Both the position numbers and the translations under genes were made by a program. From Saprospiraceae bacterium (lineage in GTDB: Bacteria; Bacteroidota; Bacteroidia; Chitinophagales; Saprospiraceae), in the NCBI GenBank assembly GCA_028285545.1, contig JANQPA010000018.1, positions 248,001-312,000 on the forward strand: a stretch of DNA of 64,000 bases, written 5' to 3'. Under the pieces are notes generated by a model. That model was not told where the DNA came from. It ran no database searches and saw only the letters and a program-made list of their open reading frames with translations. Positions 42,326 to 52,282 of the stretch are shown piece by piece. Numbering within the stretch: position 1 is the stretch's first letter; the number at the start of each line of letters is the position of its first letter.

Positions 42326-42436
42326 TGAAGTAAAGTGGAAGTATGGTAGAAGCATGCCGCCTCTGGCGGGCGAAGTAATTAGTTTTATAACAAAATACTT
42401 CTATTTACTTCTACCGTACTTCTACCGTACTTCTAT
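42326..42436. repeat. GAAGTA-type dispersed hairpin repeat, copy 3
   Basis: Left side GAAGTAAAGTGGAAGTATGG and AGAAGCATG (42326-42355), then GCCGCCTCTGGCGGGC (42356-42371, itself a hairpin), and on the right ATACTTCTATTTACTTC and two ACCGTACTTCT units (42395-42436). The GC-rich piece is not present in copies 1 and 2, which suggests a second small repeat inserted in it. It fills the gap between tlpA-like and GNAT genes. Confidence 0.6.
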
Positions 42437-42494
42437 CTATTAATTTAACAAGTCTACATTTTTCTCATAATTCTTATATTACAGCAAAAACTCC

Positions 42495-43025
42495 GTGCTG
42501 TTAATTCAAGAGGTTTCCCTAGAAGATATTCCTACAATAATAGATGTTTTCATAAAAAGTTATTTGGAAAGCTACACCTACCTTTGGGAAGATGAAGGGC
42601 AACACTACATGAGCACTCAGTTTAATGCCGATAAACTAAAAAAAGACATCACAGACCCCAATAGAACTACTTACCTCCTACAGTTTGAAAATGAGCCCAT
42701 GGGAGTTTTACAAATTATCCATGATTTCAGCTTATTGAATTATTCCTCCAAACAGGCGCTCAAATTGGATCGAATCTATCTTTTAAAAAAGGCCAGAGGA
42801 AAAGGAATCGGAAAAAAGACGATTCAATTTGTCTTTGAAAAAGCAAAATCATTAAATAAAGAGGTGGTAGTTTTGGATTCGATGGAACAAGATAATCCCT
42901 TGAAAATCTATGAAAAAATAGGGTTTGAGGTAGAAGGCAAAACAATTTTAAATCTGTCATATGCCAAAAAAGAATTTAATAAGATGGTCTATATGGTCTA
43001 TCATTTAAATAAACTTCCAAACTAA
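42495..43025 (+). CDS. GNAT family N-acetyltransferase
   Basis: 176 aa, started at a GTG (42495). The acetyl-CoA-binding motif A reads IYLLKKARGKGIGKKTIQFV (near 95-112) and motif B reads KIYEKIGFEVEG (near 139-150). It has no signal peptide. The next gene, a VOC protein, begins two bases after its stop, so the two form an operon. The acceptor cannot be identified. The upstream sequence ACAGCAAAAACTCC lacks a clear ribosome binding site, as is usual here. Confidence 0.88.
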   Translation: MLLIQEVSLEDIPTIIDVFIKSYLESYTYLWEDEGQHYMSTQFNADKLKKDITDPNRTTYLLQFENEPMGVLQIIHDFSLLNYSSKQALKLDRIYLLKKARGKGIGKKTIQFVFEKAKSLNKEVVVLDSMEQDNPLKIYEKIGFEVEGKTILNLSYAKKEFNKMVYMVYHLNKLPN

Positions 43026-43027
43026 TT

Positions 43028-43438
43028 ATGAAGCAAAGAATTGCTCATATAGCTCTTGTTGTAAAAGATTACGATGAAGCTATAGCCTTTTATACTCAAA
43101 AGCTCGATTTCCAATTAATTGAAGATACAGCACTTCCTGACGGAAAACGTTGGGTTATTGTAGCCCCTCCTGGTGCTACAGAATGCAGTTTGCTACTTGC
43201 GAAAGCTGCAAATGAAGAACAAGCAAGTCGTATAGGAAATCAAACCGGCGGTCGGGTATTCCTATTCCTTTTTACCGATGACTTTTGGCGAGATTATACC
43301 AAAATGAAGCAAATCGGAATTCGGTTTGTCCGACTTCCAAAAGACTTCCCCTACGGTACTGTAGCTGTTTTTGAAGATCTATATGGGAATCAATGGGACT
43401 TGATTCAACCGACAGAACAAAATAAAGGGGTTTTATAA
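43028..43438 (+). CDS. VOC superfamily (glyoxalase/bleomycin-resistance fold) protein
   Basis: 136 aa, one VOC module: KQRIAHIALVVKDYDEAIAFYTQKLDF at the start (H at 7), AVFEDLYGNQWDLIQ at the end (E near 117). The first metal histidine and last glutamate are in place, so it may be a metal-dependent lyase or isomerase, or a resistance protein. It is the second gene of an operon with the acetyltransferase, and a good terminator follows it at 43530. Confidence 0.88.
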   Translation: MKQRIAHIALVVKDYDEAIAFYTQKLDFQLIEDTALPDGKRWVIVAPPGATECSLLLAKAANEEQASRIGNQTGGRVFLFLFTDDFWRDYTKMKQIGIRFVRLPKDFPYGTVAVFEDLYGNQWDLIQPTEQNKGVL

Positions 43439-43529
43439 ATTTCTTACCTGATCCATTTTTGAACAATTGCCTGCTTTTTTGCGTACAAATTAACAACGCA
43501 TAAAAATATAAGATTTATGATCCTTTAGC

Positions 43530-43565
43530 AGGTCATCAAGGTTAATCCCTGATGACCTCGTTTTT
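43530..43565 (+). terminator. Intrinsic terminator of the GNAT-VOC operon
   Basis: AGGTCATCAAGG (43530-43541) pairs at 11 of 12 positions with CCCTGATGACCT (43547-43558) around a five-base loop, followed by CG and TTTTT on the plus strand. It also lies one base past the end of the convergent DUF6503 gene but lacks a T-run in that direction. Confidence 0.85.
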
Positions 43566-43566
43566 C

Positions 43567-44385
43567 TTAATTAACCAACAAAGAATCAATCTCTGCTTCC
43601 TCGGGCATTACAAAAATTGAAGGGTCTTTTTTAGATTCTAATAATTGAAAATCACTCACCAAACGTTCATAGCGTTGTTCCCCAATTTCCCCATTTTCAT
43701 ATATATAGCCTGCCATTATCTTAGGCATAATTAATCCATTGACGTCCTCCCATTCACTGTAATGGAGGGCATTATATTTATCAGCTGCTTCACCTGTATA
43801 ATAAGTTACCGTATAAAGTAACCATTCCATTTTGCCTGTTTCAGGATCAAAATGTAGGATGTATTCATCTTCAGGGGCATCACCCACTCCATCATTATAG
43901 GTGATGCGAAGTGCATCGTAAGTTTTTCCTTGTATTGTCTTTGCAGGAAGAACTTCATAATTGATACCAGGGTCAGCTACAATAAAAGGCATAGATACAA
44001 AATAGAAACGCAGATTATGGTAAAATCTAGCAGATCCTCTTCCGAAAGCAGCCTTGTTAGGAGATACCCAAACTTCCTGGCCATCAAATCCAAGGCGATA
44101 GTCATCATGGCTTAGAAGTACTTTTCGACTATCCAGGTCGATAAGATGTTGTTCTGGTTTTTCAGCTCTTTCAACAGTATAAATCATCGTTTTCATGTCT
44201 TGCCAACGCTCGAAACCTCCATGGGCTTCCATTGCTTTCATCAATATCTTTGGCAATTCAGGAACATTTGTTGCCTCTTCTTCAATCGGTGTAGGCTGGG
44301 AATTTTCCGTAGCACCACCACCACAAGCAAAAAACAGGCTTGCCGTTGCGAATAAAAAAGTAGAAAGGAGAATAAGACGGTTCAT
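43567..44385 (-). CDS. DUF6503 family lipoprotein
   Basis: 272 aa. Lipobox LFFAC at residue 21, followed by an acidic linker (QPTPIEEEATN). The mature domain has the DUF6503 marks: KAMEAHGGFERWQDMKTMIY at the start, DLDSRKVLLS, and F-D-G-x-x-V-W-V. The fold is LolA/LppX-like, so a lipid-binding role in the envelope is plausible but unproven. It is monocistronic and divergent from the phosphoglucomutase gene across a 202-base gap in which I see only AT-rich promoter-like DNA. Confidence 0.82.
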   Translation of the reverse strand: MNRLILLSTFLFATASLFFACGGGATENSQPTPIEEEATNVPELPKILMKAMEAHGGFERWQDMKTMIYTVERAEKPEQHLIDLDSRKVLLSHDDYRLGFDGQEVWVSPNKAAFGRGSARFYHNLRFYFVSMPFIVADPGINYEVLPAKTIQGKTYDALRITYNDGVGDAPEDEYILHFDPETGKMEWLLYTVTYYTGEAADKYNALHYSEWEDVNGLIMPKIMAGYIYENGEIGEQRYERLVSDFQLLESKKDPSIFVMPEEAEIDSLLVN

Positions 44386-44587
44386 AGATTTAGTTTTATT
44401 TGTGAATAGTTGAATTTATTTTCTATCCTTTTTAGACAGAAAGGGCAAATATCTAAGAATTACCAATAGGAGGGCGGAAATTTTTAAATAATTTACCCCG
44501 ATGTTAACTTAGGCGACAAAAAATTTTGGCAAACTAACTAAGGGAATTACTTTTGGGCTCATTATCCTTATTAATAAAAAATTAGTC

Positions 44588-46228
44588 ATGAGTCTTCATC
44601 CCCAAGCCGGAAAACTTCCATCTCCTGATCAGTTGACAGATATTCCTCGTTTGATTACTGCCTATTATGCAATTCAACCTGATCTATCAGATAGAGCCCA
44701 ACGTGTCTCTTTTGGTACATCTGGTCATCGTGGTACTTCTCTAAACGGATCTTTTAATGAACAACACATTCTGGCTACTACCCAGGCCATCTGTTTTTAC
44801 AGAGAAAAAGAAGGCATAACCGGACCAGTTTTTATGGGAATTGATTCACATGCCCTTTCTGAGCCTGCTCAAGTAACTGCTTTAGAAGTTCTTGCAGCCA
44901 ATGGAGTAGAAACAATGATTGCAGCCAACGATGAATATACTCCTACCCCTGCCGTTAGTCACGCCATACTTGTCTATAATCGCGGGCGCTCGCAGGGATT
45001 AGCGGATGGTATTGTCATTACTCCTTCTCATAACCCTCCTACCGATGGAGGCTTCAAATACAATATGACCAATGGGGGCCCAGCTGAAGGCAATGTCACT
45101 GCCTGGATTGAAAATAAGGCAAATGAAATCCTTGAAAATGGCTTAGATCAGGTCAAACGCATCTCCTTAAAAAAAGCGTTAAAAGCGAACACAACACACC
45201 GATATGATTACCTTGATTCCTATACCTCAGAATTAGATCAGGTAATTAATATGGATGTTATTCGCTCAGCTAATCTTTCGATGGGAGTTGATCCACTGGG
45301 TGGGGCAGGAGTTAGATATTGGGAACGTATCGCTGATAGATATAATCTAAATTTAAAAGTAGTAAGCACAGATGTAGATCATACTTTCCGTTTTATGACC
45401 CTCGATTGGGATGGAAAAATCCGGATGGACCCCTCCTCTTCCCATGCCATGCAAAGACTCATTCAATTAAAAGATCAATTTCCCGTGGCTTTTGCCTGCG
45501 ATACAGATCATGACAGACATGGAATTGTAACAGGTAGCACTGGTTTAATGGCCCCTAATCATTATCTGGCCGTAGCCATCGATTATTTGTTTCAGAACCG
45601 TCCATCATGGAAGCAAAATACAGGAATTGGAAAAACACTGGTAAGCAGTCAGATGATTGATAGAGTAGCTTCAAAGCTAGGCCGCAAATTGGTGGAAGTT
45701 CCTGTAGGTTTTAAATGGTTCGTTAACGGTCTCTTTGATGGCTCTTTAGGTTTTGGTGGAGAAGAAAGTGCCGGTGCATCCTTTTTAGATTTTAATGGAG
45801 GTGTTTGGTCAACAGATAAGGATGGTATTATAGCTGCACTTTTGGCTGGTGAAATTACAGCCCAGACAGGAAAAGACCCTGGCGAGATTTATAAGGAGTT
45901 TACCAAAGAATTTGGAGAACCAGTTTATGCCCGCATAGATGCCCCTGCCACCCCAGAGCAAAAAGATAAATTAAAACAGCTTTCTCCTGATCAAATAACA
46001 TCAGCTGAGCTAGCAGGAGATAAGATCGAAGCCATTCTTACTAAAGCTCCTGGCAATGGTGCGGCAATAGGTGGCTTGAAAGTAGTAACTGGCAATGGAT
46101 GGTTTGCTGCTCGTCCCTCCGGTACAGAGAATATCTATAAAATTTATGCGGAGAGTTTTAAAGACGAAGATCATTTGAAAGCCATTCAAGAGGAAGCACA
46201 AGGGGTAGTGAATGAAGCGATTAGTTAA
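44588..46228 (+). CDS. pgm: Phosphoglucomutase (alpha-D-glucose-1,6-bisphosphate dependent)
   Basis: 546 aa, full length for the Pgm family. It has VSFGTSGHRGTSL at about 42-54, the phosphoserine loop ITPSHNPPTDGGFKYN near 144-160 (serine 147), a metal-binding DTDHDRHG near 304-311, the sugar-binding GGEESAGASF near 395, and RPSGTENIYKIYAES at the C-terminus. It interconverts glucose 1-phosphate and glucose 6-phosphate in the cytosol for glycogen and envelope sugar metabolism. It is monocistronic and converges on the FG-GAP gene. Confidence 0.97.
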   Translation: MSLHPQAGKLPSPDQLTDIPRLITAYYAIQPDLSDRAQRVSFGTSGHRGTSLNGSFNEQHILATTQAICFYREKEGITGPVFMGIDSHALSEPAQVTALEVLAANGVETMIAANDEYTPTPAVSHAILVYNRGRSQGLADGIVITPSHNPPTDGGFKYNMTNGGPAEGNVTAWIENKANEILENGLDQVKRISLKKALKANTTHRYDYLDSYTSELDQVINMDVIRSANLSMGVDPLGGAGVRYWERIADRYNLNLKVVSTDVDHTFRFMTLDWDGKIRMDPSSSHAMQRLIQLKDQFPVAFACDTDHDRHGIVTGSTGLMAPNHYLAVAIDYLFQNRPSWKQNTGIGKTLVSSQMIDRVASKLGRKLVEVPVGFKWFVNGLFDGSLGFGGEESAGASFLDFNGGVWSTDKDGIIAALLAGEITAQTGKDPGEIYKEFTKEFGEPVYARIDAPATPEQKDKLKQLSPDQITSAELAGDKIEAILTKAPGNGAAIGGLKVVTGNGWFAARPSGTENIYKIYAESFKDEDHLKAIQEEAQGVVNEAIS

Positions 46229-46244
46229 TGAAAATTTGAACCTT

Positions 46245-48593
46245 CTATTGCTTTATAAACGAGCCGAAATAGGAACTTTGTCCATTAATAATTTTCACGA
46301 AGTAGGTACCAGGAGTTAGGAATTTTGTATTTAAGTTAATTATTCCACTGGGAAATAAATTCTGCTCCTTTACCAGTATTCCATTATTATTAAAAACCAA
46401 AACTTTTAGCTGCGAGGAAACCATATTGTCTGGCAAAGTAAGCACCAAATTCTCTATGGCAGGATTAGGGAAAATCTTAAGTTTTTTCGGAGGGTCAATG
46501 GATAAGGAATTAGTGATGATTAGATCTGCAGCTTCAATATGAAAGACTCCATTGGCTGTGTGATAAAGAATATCAATATATTGATCTTTGTCAAAATCCT
46601 GAGCGATTATTCCAATAGCCCCCTGATCTTTTATAAATCTTTCAGCAGTTATATTAAACTCCTTCCCTTCCACAATAATGATTTTGTTGCCATCGAAAAA
46701 AACCATTTCTTTCTCAGGAGAGTCATCAATATTCGCAATGGCTACTCCATCTCCATTACCATTGTTATCCAGGTTTTTTTTGGCAATTAATTCACCGGTA
46801 CTTGCTTTTAAAAGCCCAATATTTCCAAATCCCCCTTTGATCGCAATTTCAAATTCCCCATCCCCCTCCAAATCACCAACTGAATAATAGAAAATGGTAA
46901 AACCAAAGCCTAAATCTTCGTTTTCCCATTTCAAAGAAAAATCTTCTCTATTATAGAGATACATATTATTACCACCGAGAAAAACGAGTTCTTTTTTCCC
47001 ATCTCTGTCAAAATCTTCTACCCTCAATTCAGGATTAGCATTTCTTGCCCCAGAGTTATTTATTTTATGTGAAAATATTTCCTTGTATTCACCATTTTGG
47101 AAAGAATGAATCCTGATATCCCCAAATTGTTGTAAAGTTACGATATCACTTATTCCATCACCATCTAAGTCTTCTAGGCCAAAACTGGTTATAAAGTCCT
47201 CAGGAACAACACCTTCCCATATTAAAGAATAATCCTTGGTATCAAATACTTGAATTCTCCTTCCGGTAAAAAAAATAAATTCAGAATTATTTAAATCGCG
47301 GGTCCTTCCAATTTGAAATCCTCCTGGTAAGTCTATTCCCTGCAGTCCTTTTACGCGATTAGGAGTTGTTTTTTCGATATCGTATTCAGCAATGAAATAC
47401 ACTCTTCGAGAGTCAACAAGTTGCCTAAAGAGTACATTAATTTTAGGGTCTTCACCCTTGTCAAATTGAAACAATCTAATAGAGTGGACCTGATCTAAGT
47501 TGAAACTCTCAAATTCAGTACTTTGAGCTTCTAAATCCAGAATCTTTAATCTTTGACCATTTCCCCAAACTAATTCCAATCTATTATCCTGGTCAACATC
47601 TTCCAAGTCAAAATTTAATATTCTTGGTCCTATCTGATCTAGGGTCCAAAGTAAAGACAAGCTGTCCTTATCATATTTGTAACCTGTAATTTGGCCGATT
47701 CCCGTTTCTACAATTAATTCAGATATTTTATCATTTATTAGATCAAAAGATTTAATTGCTCGAGTCTGGTAATTTAAATTCACTTCATCGAGAAGAGAAT
47801 CACTTTCTATATCAAAAATTCTGATTTGATTATTGCTAGTAGTAATCAGTTCCTTATTGTTATCACCATCGAAATCAGTTAACTCGAACTTACCTAATGG
47901 CTGGTTTACAGCCCACTGTTCCTCAAAGGTTACCCCATCCCATATGTGTGATCGGTTTGTACTGAAACTAGAGGAATGGATAATTTCAAGATTGCTGTCT
48001 AAATCAACATTTTCTAATCTCAATTGAATACAATCTAACACTGGAATACTGGTTACTACCTTAAGATCATCATTTAGAAGAGTATAGACCTTCAAGAACC
48101 CTTTAGAACTGAGTCCCAATAATTGCCCTACAACAATTTCAATCGTTCCGTTGCCATCCAAATCGGCTGCAGAAATTGCGCCTGGTTGTATAAAGTCTGT
48201 TTGGAAAGTATATAATAATGAAATTTTATCATTTCGTAAATCATAGATGTTCAAATTTCCTCTTTGATCAATCAAAATAATTTCATCATCCTGATCCTGA
48301 TCAATGTCAGCAATTGTAAAATCGGGAAAGGTGAAGCTTAAATTTATCTTGTCAGGAAAAGTAAGGATTTTATTCTGGCCATATCGTGTAATGAATAAAC
48401 TTTTATTTGTACTTCCTCCACCGCCAAAAACTATTTCAAGGGGCAGTTTTCCATCTAAATCGGCCACTATTACATTGGATAGACCTACTCCTTCTCCCAA
48501 ATCTGAAAATTCCCATCGTTTTTCAAAATTTTGAGCAAATGCGACATTTGCAAAAACACAACATATAAAACAGATCAAACTGAAGTTATTCAT
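46245..48593 (-). CDS. Large secreted FG-GAP protein with type IX sorting domain
   Basis: 782 aa. The N-terminal signal peptide is followed by many FG-GAP/VCBS-like blades containing calcium-binding DxDxDG motifs (for instance DLDGNGTIEIVVG, DFDGDNNKELIT, DLDGDGISDIVTL, DFDRDGKKELVFLGG), forming an integrin-like beta-propeller at about 25-690. The last 80 residues (KIFPNPAIENLVLTLPDN, and a final GTYFVKIINGQSSYFGSFIKQ) are a T9SS type A sorting domain, so the protein crosses the outer membrane and stays on or leaves the surface. The ligand is unknown; carbohydrate binding is common for such proteins. Confidence 0.92.
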   Translation of the reverse strand: MNNFSLICFICCVFANVAFAQNFEKRWEFSDLGEGVGLSNVIVADLDGKLPLEIVFGGGGSTNKSLFITRYGQNKILTFPDKINLSFTFPDFTIADIDQDQDDEIILIDQRGNLNIYDLRNDKISLLYTFQTDFIQPGAISAADLDGNGTIEIVVGQLLGLSSKGFLKVYTLLNDDLKVVTSIPVLDCIQLRLENVDLDSNLEIIHSSSFSTNRSHIWDGVTFEEQWAVNQPLGKFELTDFDGDNNKELITTSNNQIRIFDIESDSLLDEVNLNYQTRAIKSFDLINDKISELIVETGIGQITGYKYDKDSLSLLWTLDQIGPRILNFDLEDVDQDNRLELVWGNGQRLKILDLEAQSTEFESFNLDQVHSIRLFQFDKGEDPKINVLFRQLVDSRRVYFIAEYDIEKTTPNRVKGLQGIDLPGGFQIGRTRDLNNSEFIFFTGRRIQVFDTKDYSLIWEGVVPEDFITSFGLEDLDGDGISDIVTLQQFGDIRIHSFQNGEYKEIFSHKINNSGARNANPELRVEDFDRDGKKELVFLGGNNMYLYNREDFSLKWENEDLGFGFTIFYYSVGDLEGDGEFEIAIKGGFGNIGLLKASTGELIAKKNLDNNGNGDGVAIANIDDSPEKEMVFFDGNKIIIVEGKEFNITAERFIKDQGAIGIIAQDFDKDQYIDILYHTANGVFHIEAADLIITNSLSIDPPKKLKIFPNPAIENLVLTLPDNMVSSQLKVLVFNNNGILVKEQNLFPSGIINLNTKFLTPGTYFVKIINGQSSYFGSFIKQ

Positions 48594-48723
48594 ACTGGAG
48601 TTATAATATTTTTATTGAAAATTATATACAAATTCGAGACTAAAGACGTGCATAAATACACACTCTCAATCAAATTTAATTGAATATATAATAATCTAAA
48701 AAAATATTCAATTTACTCTTTAT

Positions 48724-49836
48724 CTACTGCCTGACCAACTCAAATTTTAACTCTTTTACAGGAGGGTTTTGTGTGCTCATTTTCTCTATGATCTGCCAAT
48801 GGCACCCAGCTGGACCAGAAAAAACAAAGCAGCGCTCTCCAAATTCATTCTTTTGAATTTTGGTAGACTTGAGGTTGGAATCTTTAGTCACCAGTTCATA
48901 TACCATATCTAGCTTAGAGGTGTAAAAAGAATGAAGTGTTATTCCTAATTCGCCTGGCCTTTGCTGGGCGGACCGATCCAGCTTATTGCCAAGGGGTACG
49001 AAAAACTTCAATTTACCACAAATGTTATTAGGCGATACAAAACCCCAATACCAATGGGTATCTCCAGGTGCAAACTGGAATACTCTTTTAGGTCCTTTCA
49101 ACCAGTCTCCTGCAATGGATGGATCCTCCTCAGCTTTAATTCCCAATGCAGTCTGCAAATAATTCATTTGACGAATATCCTCCAATTGAATAATAAAATC
49201 ATGATGCGTAAATTCACTGGTTTTTAAAGTGCTGTGTTCCCCAATCGTCCCATAACCAGGAATGTGATACCCATAACGCTGAAAAAATACATGGTTGAAA
49301 AATTCACCATAAACGCCTGTTTCTCGAACAATAACAGGCCGATTAAAGAAATCTTTCTTTTTATCATCTAAACCGAAAAGGTCGTCCGCAATAGGCTCTA
49401 TGGGAAGCCAGGGTTCGCCTGCATCTCGGGCTGCTTTATATACATCCACCAGGCGGATTATGTCATTGGTGCGCATAACGGCCATTCTCTGGCCAATGGT
49501 TTCAGGTGGAGCATATCCCACACCTCGGCCTAATGGCTTATCCCAAACAAGAATTCGCAATAATCCATGGCTATCGATTTCTCCATTTTGAAGGCGAAAA
49601 GATTTCAATTTTGAAGCTACTCCGTAAAGATTTTTGGCTTCCTCCTCTCCTAATTCTGCACTATCGACCACTGAAAAGCCAAATTCTGCGAAATATTTTA
49701 TGGCATATTCCGGATCTTCTACTCCCATCATTACTTCATAAACCCCACTAATCCCTGTATCAGGAAGATCTACATTTTGAGCAACAAGAGTGCTCGCTAA
49801 GCTAAAAACGAACATAAAACCTAATATTTTTCTCAT
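48724..49836 (-). CDS. Secreted tandem-VOC-fold protein
   Basis: 370 aa with signal peptide (MRKILGFMFVFSLASTLVA). Two VOC-like halves are visible: the first begins ISGVYEVMMGVEDPEYAIKYF (about 28-50), the second TSEFTHHDFIIQLEDIRQMNYL (about 208-230), and the C-terminus FVFSGPAGCHWQIIEK closes the fold. Metal-ligand residues are not obvious. The start codon overlaps the end of the MFS gene (ATGA), so it is co-transcribed with the transporter. Exported VOC proteins are unusual; it may bind or transform the compound the MFS protein transports. Confidence 0.75.
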   Translation of the reverse strand: MRKILGFMFVFSLASTLVAQNVDLPDTGISGVYEVMMGVEDPEYAIKYFAEFGFSVVDSAELGEEEAKNLYGVASKLKSFRLQNGEIDSHGLLRILVWDKPLGRGVGYAPPETIGQRMAVMRTNDIIRLVDVYKAARDAGEPWLPIEPIADDLFGLDDKKKDFFNRPVIVRETGVYGEFFNHVFFQRYGYHIPGYGTIGEHSTLKTSEFTHHDFIIQLEDIRQMNYLQTALGIKAEEDPSIAGDWLKGPKRVFQFAPGDTHWYWGFVSPNNICGKLKFFVPLGNKLDRSAQQRPGELGITLHSFYTSKLDMVYELVTKDSNLKSTKIQKNEFGERCFVFSGPAGCHWQIIEKMSTQNPPVKELKFELVRQ

Positions 49837-51080
49837 CCTTCAAGATTTGCAGCCTGAGTTGTTTTTTTGAAATTAATCCTAACCAGCAAGAATCCAATCA
49901 AAGCTATAGCACACAACACAATCATAATCATAATAGCCGGAACATAGGAGCCATCGGCCACACTACGCCTTCCCAAAAATTGGATTCCGGCTACTGATGC
50001 AAGGGTATCGATGGTCAAAACAATGCCCAGTATTTTTCCGTAATCCTGACCATAATATAATTCGGCTACGATAATTTGAATCATAGTAAATACTCCGCTA
50101 TAGGCAATCCCATAAGTTACCGCATACCAATAGGGCGACCAGTTGCCAGGGTCTGTTCCCATCAGGTATAAGAAACCATTGCCGATTAATAGCAACAATA
50201 TAGAGGCGGCCATGACCATCTTTTTGTTAAAGCGATCACTAAGGAAGCCAAAGCATAATTTCCCAACCACTCCAAATAAAAAGAAAGCCGATCCAACATT
50301 GGTAACCAGTGCGGAAGGAAATTTAAGTTCATTTTGAAGGTAGATATCTTGATGTTGCCCCATGCCAATAATGCAAAACCACAGAATTCCAGTAGCCAAA
50401 AAAATCAGATAAAGGGTAGGACTTTTTAATGCCTGACTAAAGCTCATCCCTTTCACCAGATTTCGTTTTGGTTCTTCGGAAGCGCCATCTGGAAATAAAC
50501 CAATTTCTTTGGGAGTGTTCTTCACCAGGACAAACCAGGGAATGATCATAAATAAAGCTCCTATACCTGCTAATAATAAAGAGGCATTTCGCCAACCCAT
50601 AGCATCAATGGCATCTCCTGAAACTTTGTTAAACAAAGCACCACCTAAACTACCAGCTACCAATAAAATACCTACTGCCTTACCGCGGTGCTTATGAAAC
50701 CATTTAGTCAAAATATACATGCTCGATGCCAAACCCGCACCCGCCAAACCAATTGCTAAGATGACATATACCCCAATGAATTGACTGAGATTATTAATTC
50801 GGCCAAATAAGACTAAGCCTATAACCAAAATGATAGCCCCTAGCAACATTATCCGCTTAGGCTTCTGCTTGTCTAAGAGGGCACCAATAAAAGGCATCAA
50901 AACGGCCAGGGCAAAATAAAATATGGAAACGGGCCTTGTCACTTCCTCTCTAGACCATGAAAAAATCTCAATTAAACTGGGGTAAAAGCGTTTGAGAGAA
51001 AGAGTGACAATACCATTTGAGGCCGAATAAATAAGGCATAAGCCTAATAAAACCCACCAACCATAGAATACTTTTTTCAT
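49833..51080 (-). CDS. MFS transporter, OFA/monocarboxylate-like
   Basis: 415 aa with twelve predicted membrane helices. The N-terminus KKVFYGWWVLLGLCLIY is typical for the oxalate/formate antiporter and monocarboxylate (OFA/MCT) branch, and an MFS loop (GALLDKQKPKRIMLLGA) lies between helices 2 and 3. A periplasmic or cytosolic hinge loop (NTPKEIGLFPDGASEEP) separates the halves. It probably imports a monocarboxylate or similar acid for the adjacent catabolic genes. It is coupled by a four-base overlap to the secreted VOC gene downstream. Confidence 0.88.
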   Translation of the reverse strand: MKKVFYGWWVLLGLCLIYSASNGIVTLSLKRFYPSLIEIFSWSREEVTRPVSIFYFALAVLMPFIGALLDKQKPKRIMLLGAIILVIGLVLFGRINNLSQFIGVYVILAIGLAGAGLASSMYILTKWFHKHRGKAVGILLVAGSLGGALFNKVSGDAIDAMGWRNASLLLAGIGALFMIIPWFVLVKNTPKEIGLFPDGASEEPKRNLVKGMSFSQALKSPTLYLIFLATGILWFCIIGMGQHQDIYLQNELKFPSALVTNVGSAFFLFGVVGKLCFGFLSDRFNKKMVMAASILLLLIGNGFLYLMGTDPGNWSPYWYAVTYGIAYSGVFTMIQIIVAELYYGQDYGKILGIVLTIDTLASVAGIQFLGRRSVADGSYVPAIMIMIVLCAIALIGFLLVRINFKKTTQAANLEG

Positions 51081-51093
51081 CCTGTTTTTTTTT

Positions 51094-51266
51094 GGTAAAA
51101 GGTTGAAAGTAGAAGGTAGAAAGACAATGTAAATAGCAATAGCAATGTCAATGTCAATGTCAATGGCAAACTATGCAATGAATTTATACTTGTGATTTTG
51201 TTTAGCATAATTTCTTCTAGAGATATCTTTTTTTACCTTCTACTTTATACATTTTACTTTATACTC
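51094..51266. repeat. GTAGAAAG-type hairpin repeat, copy 2
   Basis: Left arm GGTAAAAGGTTGAAAGTAGAAGG (split over 51094-51116) and right arm ACCTTCTACTTTATAC (51235-51250) with flanking TTTTACTTTATACTC. It resembles the copy at 18560-18683. The middle contains a small tandem array, CAATGT repeated three to four times (about 51142-51166). The right arm runs to the stop codon of the oxidoreductase gene at 51259. Confidence 0.5.
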
Positions 51267-52251
51267 TGATAAGAAGTTTACCAAAATTATCTCCTGTAAA
51301 TAGTTTTTGGAGTGCTACCGGAAATTGTTCAATCCCATCAATAATCTGTTCTTTGGTTTTCATTTTACCAGCGTTCAGCCATTCTGATAACTGATCCACA
51401 GCCCTTGGATATTCTTTGATAAAATCAAAAACGATGATTCCCGTAAGGATTCCTCTGGCCGATACTATTTTCATATAATTTTTAGGACCATAAAATGAAG
51501 CCTGATTATATTGAGAAATAGCTCCACAAATAACCACTCTGGCACCTCTAGCTAAATTAGCCAGGACCGTATCGAGTAATGGCCCTCCAACATTATCATA
51601 AAATACAGAAACTCCCTCAGGGCAGTACTCCTTTAATTTTTGATCAACGTCCTCAGTTTTATAATTTATGGCTGCATCAAAACCACATTCCTCTAGTAAA
51701 AACCGACATTTAGCATCAGAACCGGCAGTTCCTACTACTTTACATCCCAATACTTTTGCAATTTGTCCTACCGTAGAACCTACAATTCCAGCTGCACCGG
51801 AGACAAAAACCGTTTCTCCAGCTTGTGGCTGGCCCCTTTCTTTAAGCCCAAAAAAGGCAGTCATTCCAGGCATGCCCAATATCCCTAAATGCCAGGACAG
51901 GGGTCCTTTTTCAATATCACATCTGCTTAAACCCTGCCCATTGGAAACGGCATAAGTTTGAGCCCCAAGCAATCCGGACACATATTCACCAACCTTATAA
52001 TCACGATTTTTGCTTTCGAGAATTTTCCCAGCGGAAAAAGCGCGCATAACAGCTCCTAATTCAACCCCTTTTATATAAGTCGTTCCTTCATTCATCCATC
52101 CCCTCATAGCAGGATCCAATGAGATGTACTCAATTTCAATGAGTAATTCACCTTCCTTTACTTCTTCTAATGGATTTGTCTGAATATCGAAATCACTAGA
52201 TTTTACCATACCTTGAGGTCGAGCACTCAATATTACCTGGGTATTTTTCAT
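51259..52251 (-). CDS. NADP-dependent alkenal/one-type oxidoreductase (CurA/PTGR-like)
   Basis: 330 aa, a medium-chain reductase without zinc. N-terminal YISLDPAMRGWMNEG (near 48-62) is the family signature. The nucleotide motif is SGAAGIVGSTVGQIAKVLGCKVVGTAGS (about 148-175, with A-A-G-I-V-G), then FYDNVGGPLLDTVL. Its relatives are curcumin reductase CurA and prostaglandin/leukotriene reductases, which reduce alpha,beta-unsaturated ketones with NADPH. The gene is divergent from the tandem hydrolase gene, and the shared promoter contains the putative MarR operator. Confidence 0.9.
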   Translation of the reverse strand: MKNTQVILSARPQGMVKSSDFDIQTNPLEEVKEGELLIEIEYISLDPAMRGWMNEGTTYIKGVELGAVMRAFSAGKILESKNRDYKVGEYVSGLLGAQTYAVSNGQGLSRCDIEKGPLSWHLGILGMPGMTAFFGLKERGQPQAGETVFVSGAAGIVGSTVGQIAKVLGCKVVGTAGSDAKCRFLLEECGFDAAINYKTEDVDQKLKEYCPEGVSVFYDNVGGPLLDTVLANLARGARVVICGAISQYNQASFYGPKNYMKIVSARGILTGIIVFDFIKEYPRAVDQLSEWLNAGKMKTKEQIIDGIEQFPVALQKLFTGDNFGKLLIRV

Positions 52252-52282
52252 TAAAAAGAGATTATTTTTAGTTAATCATTTT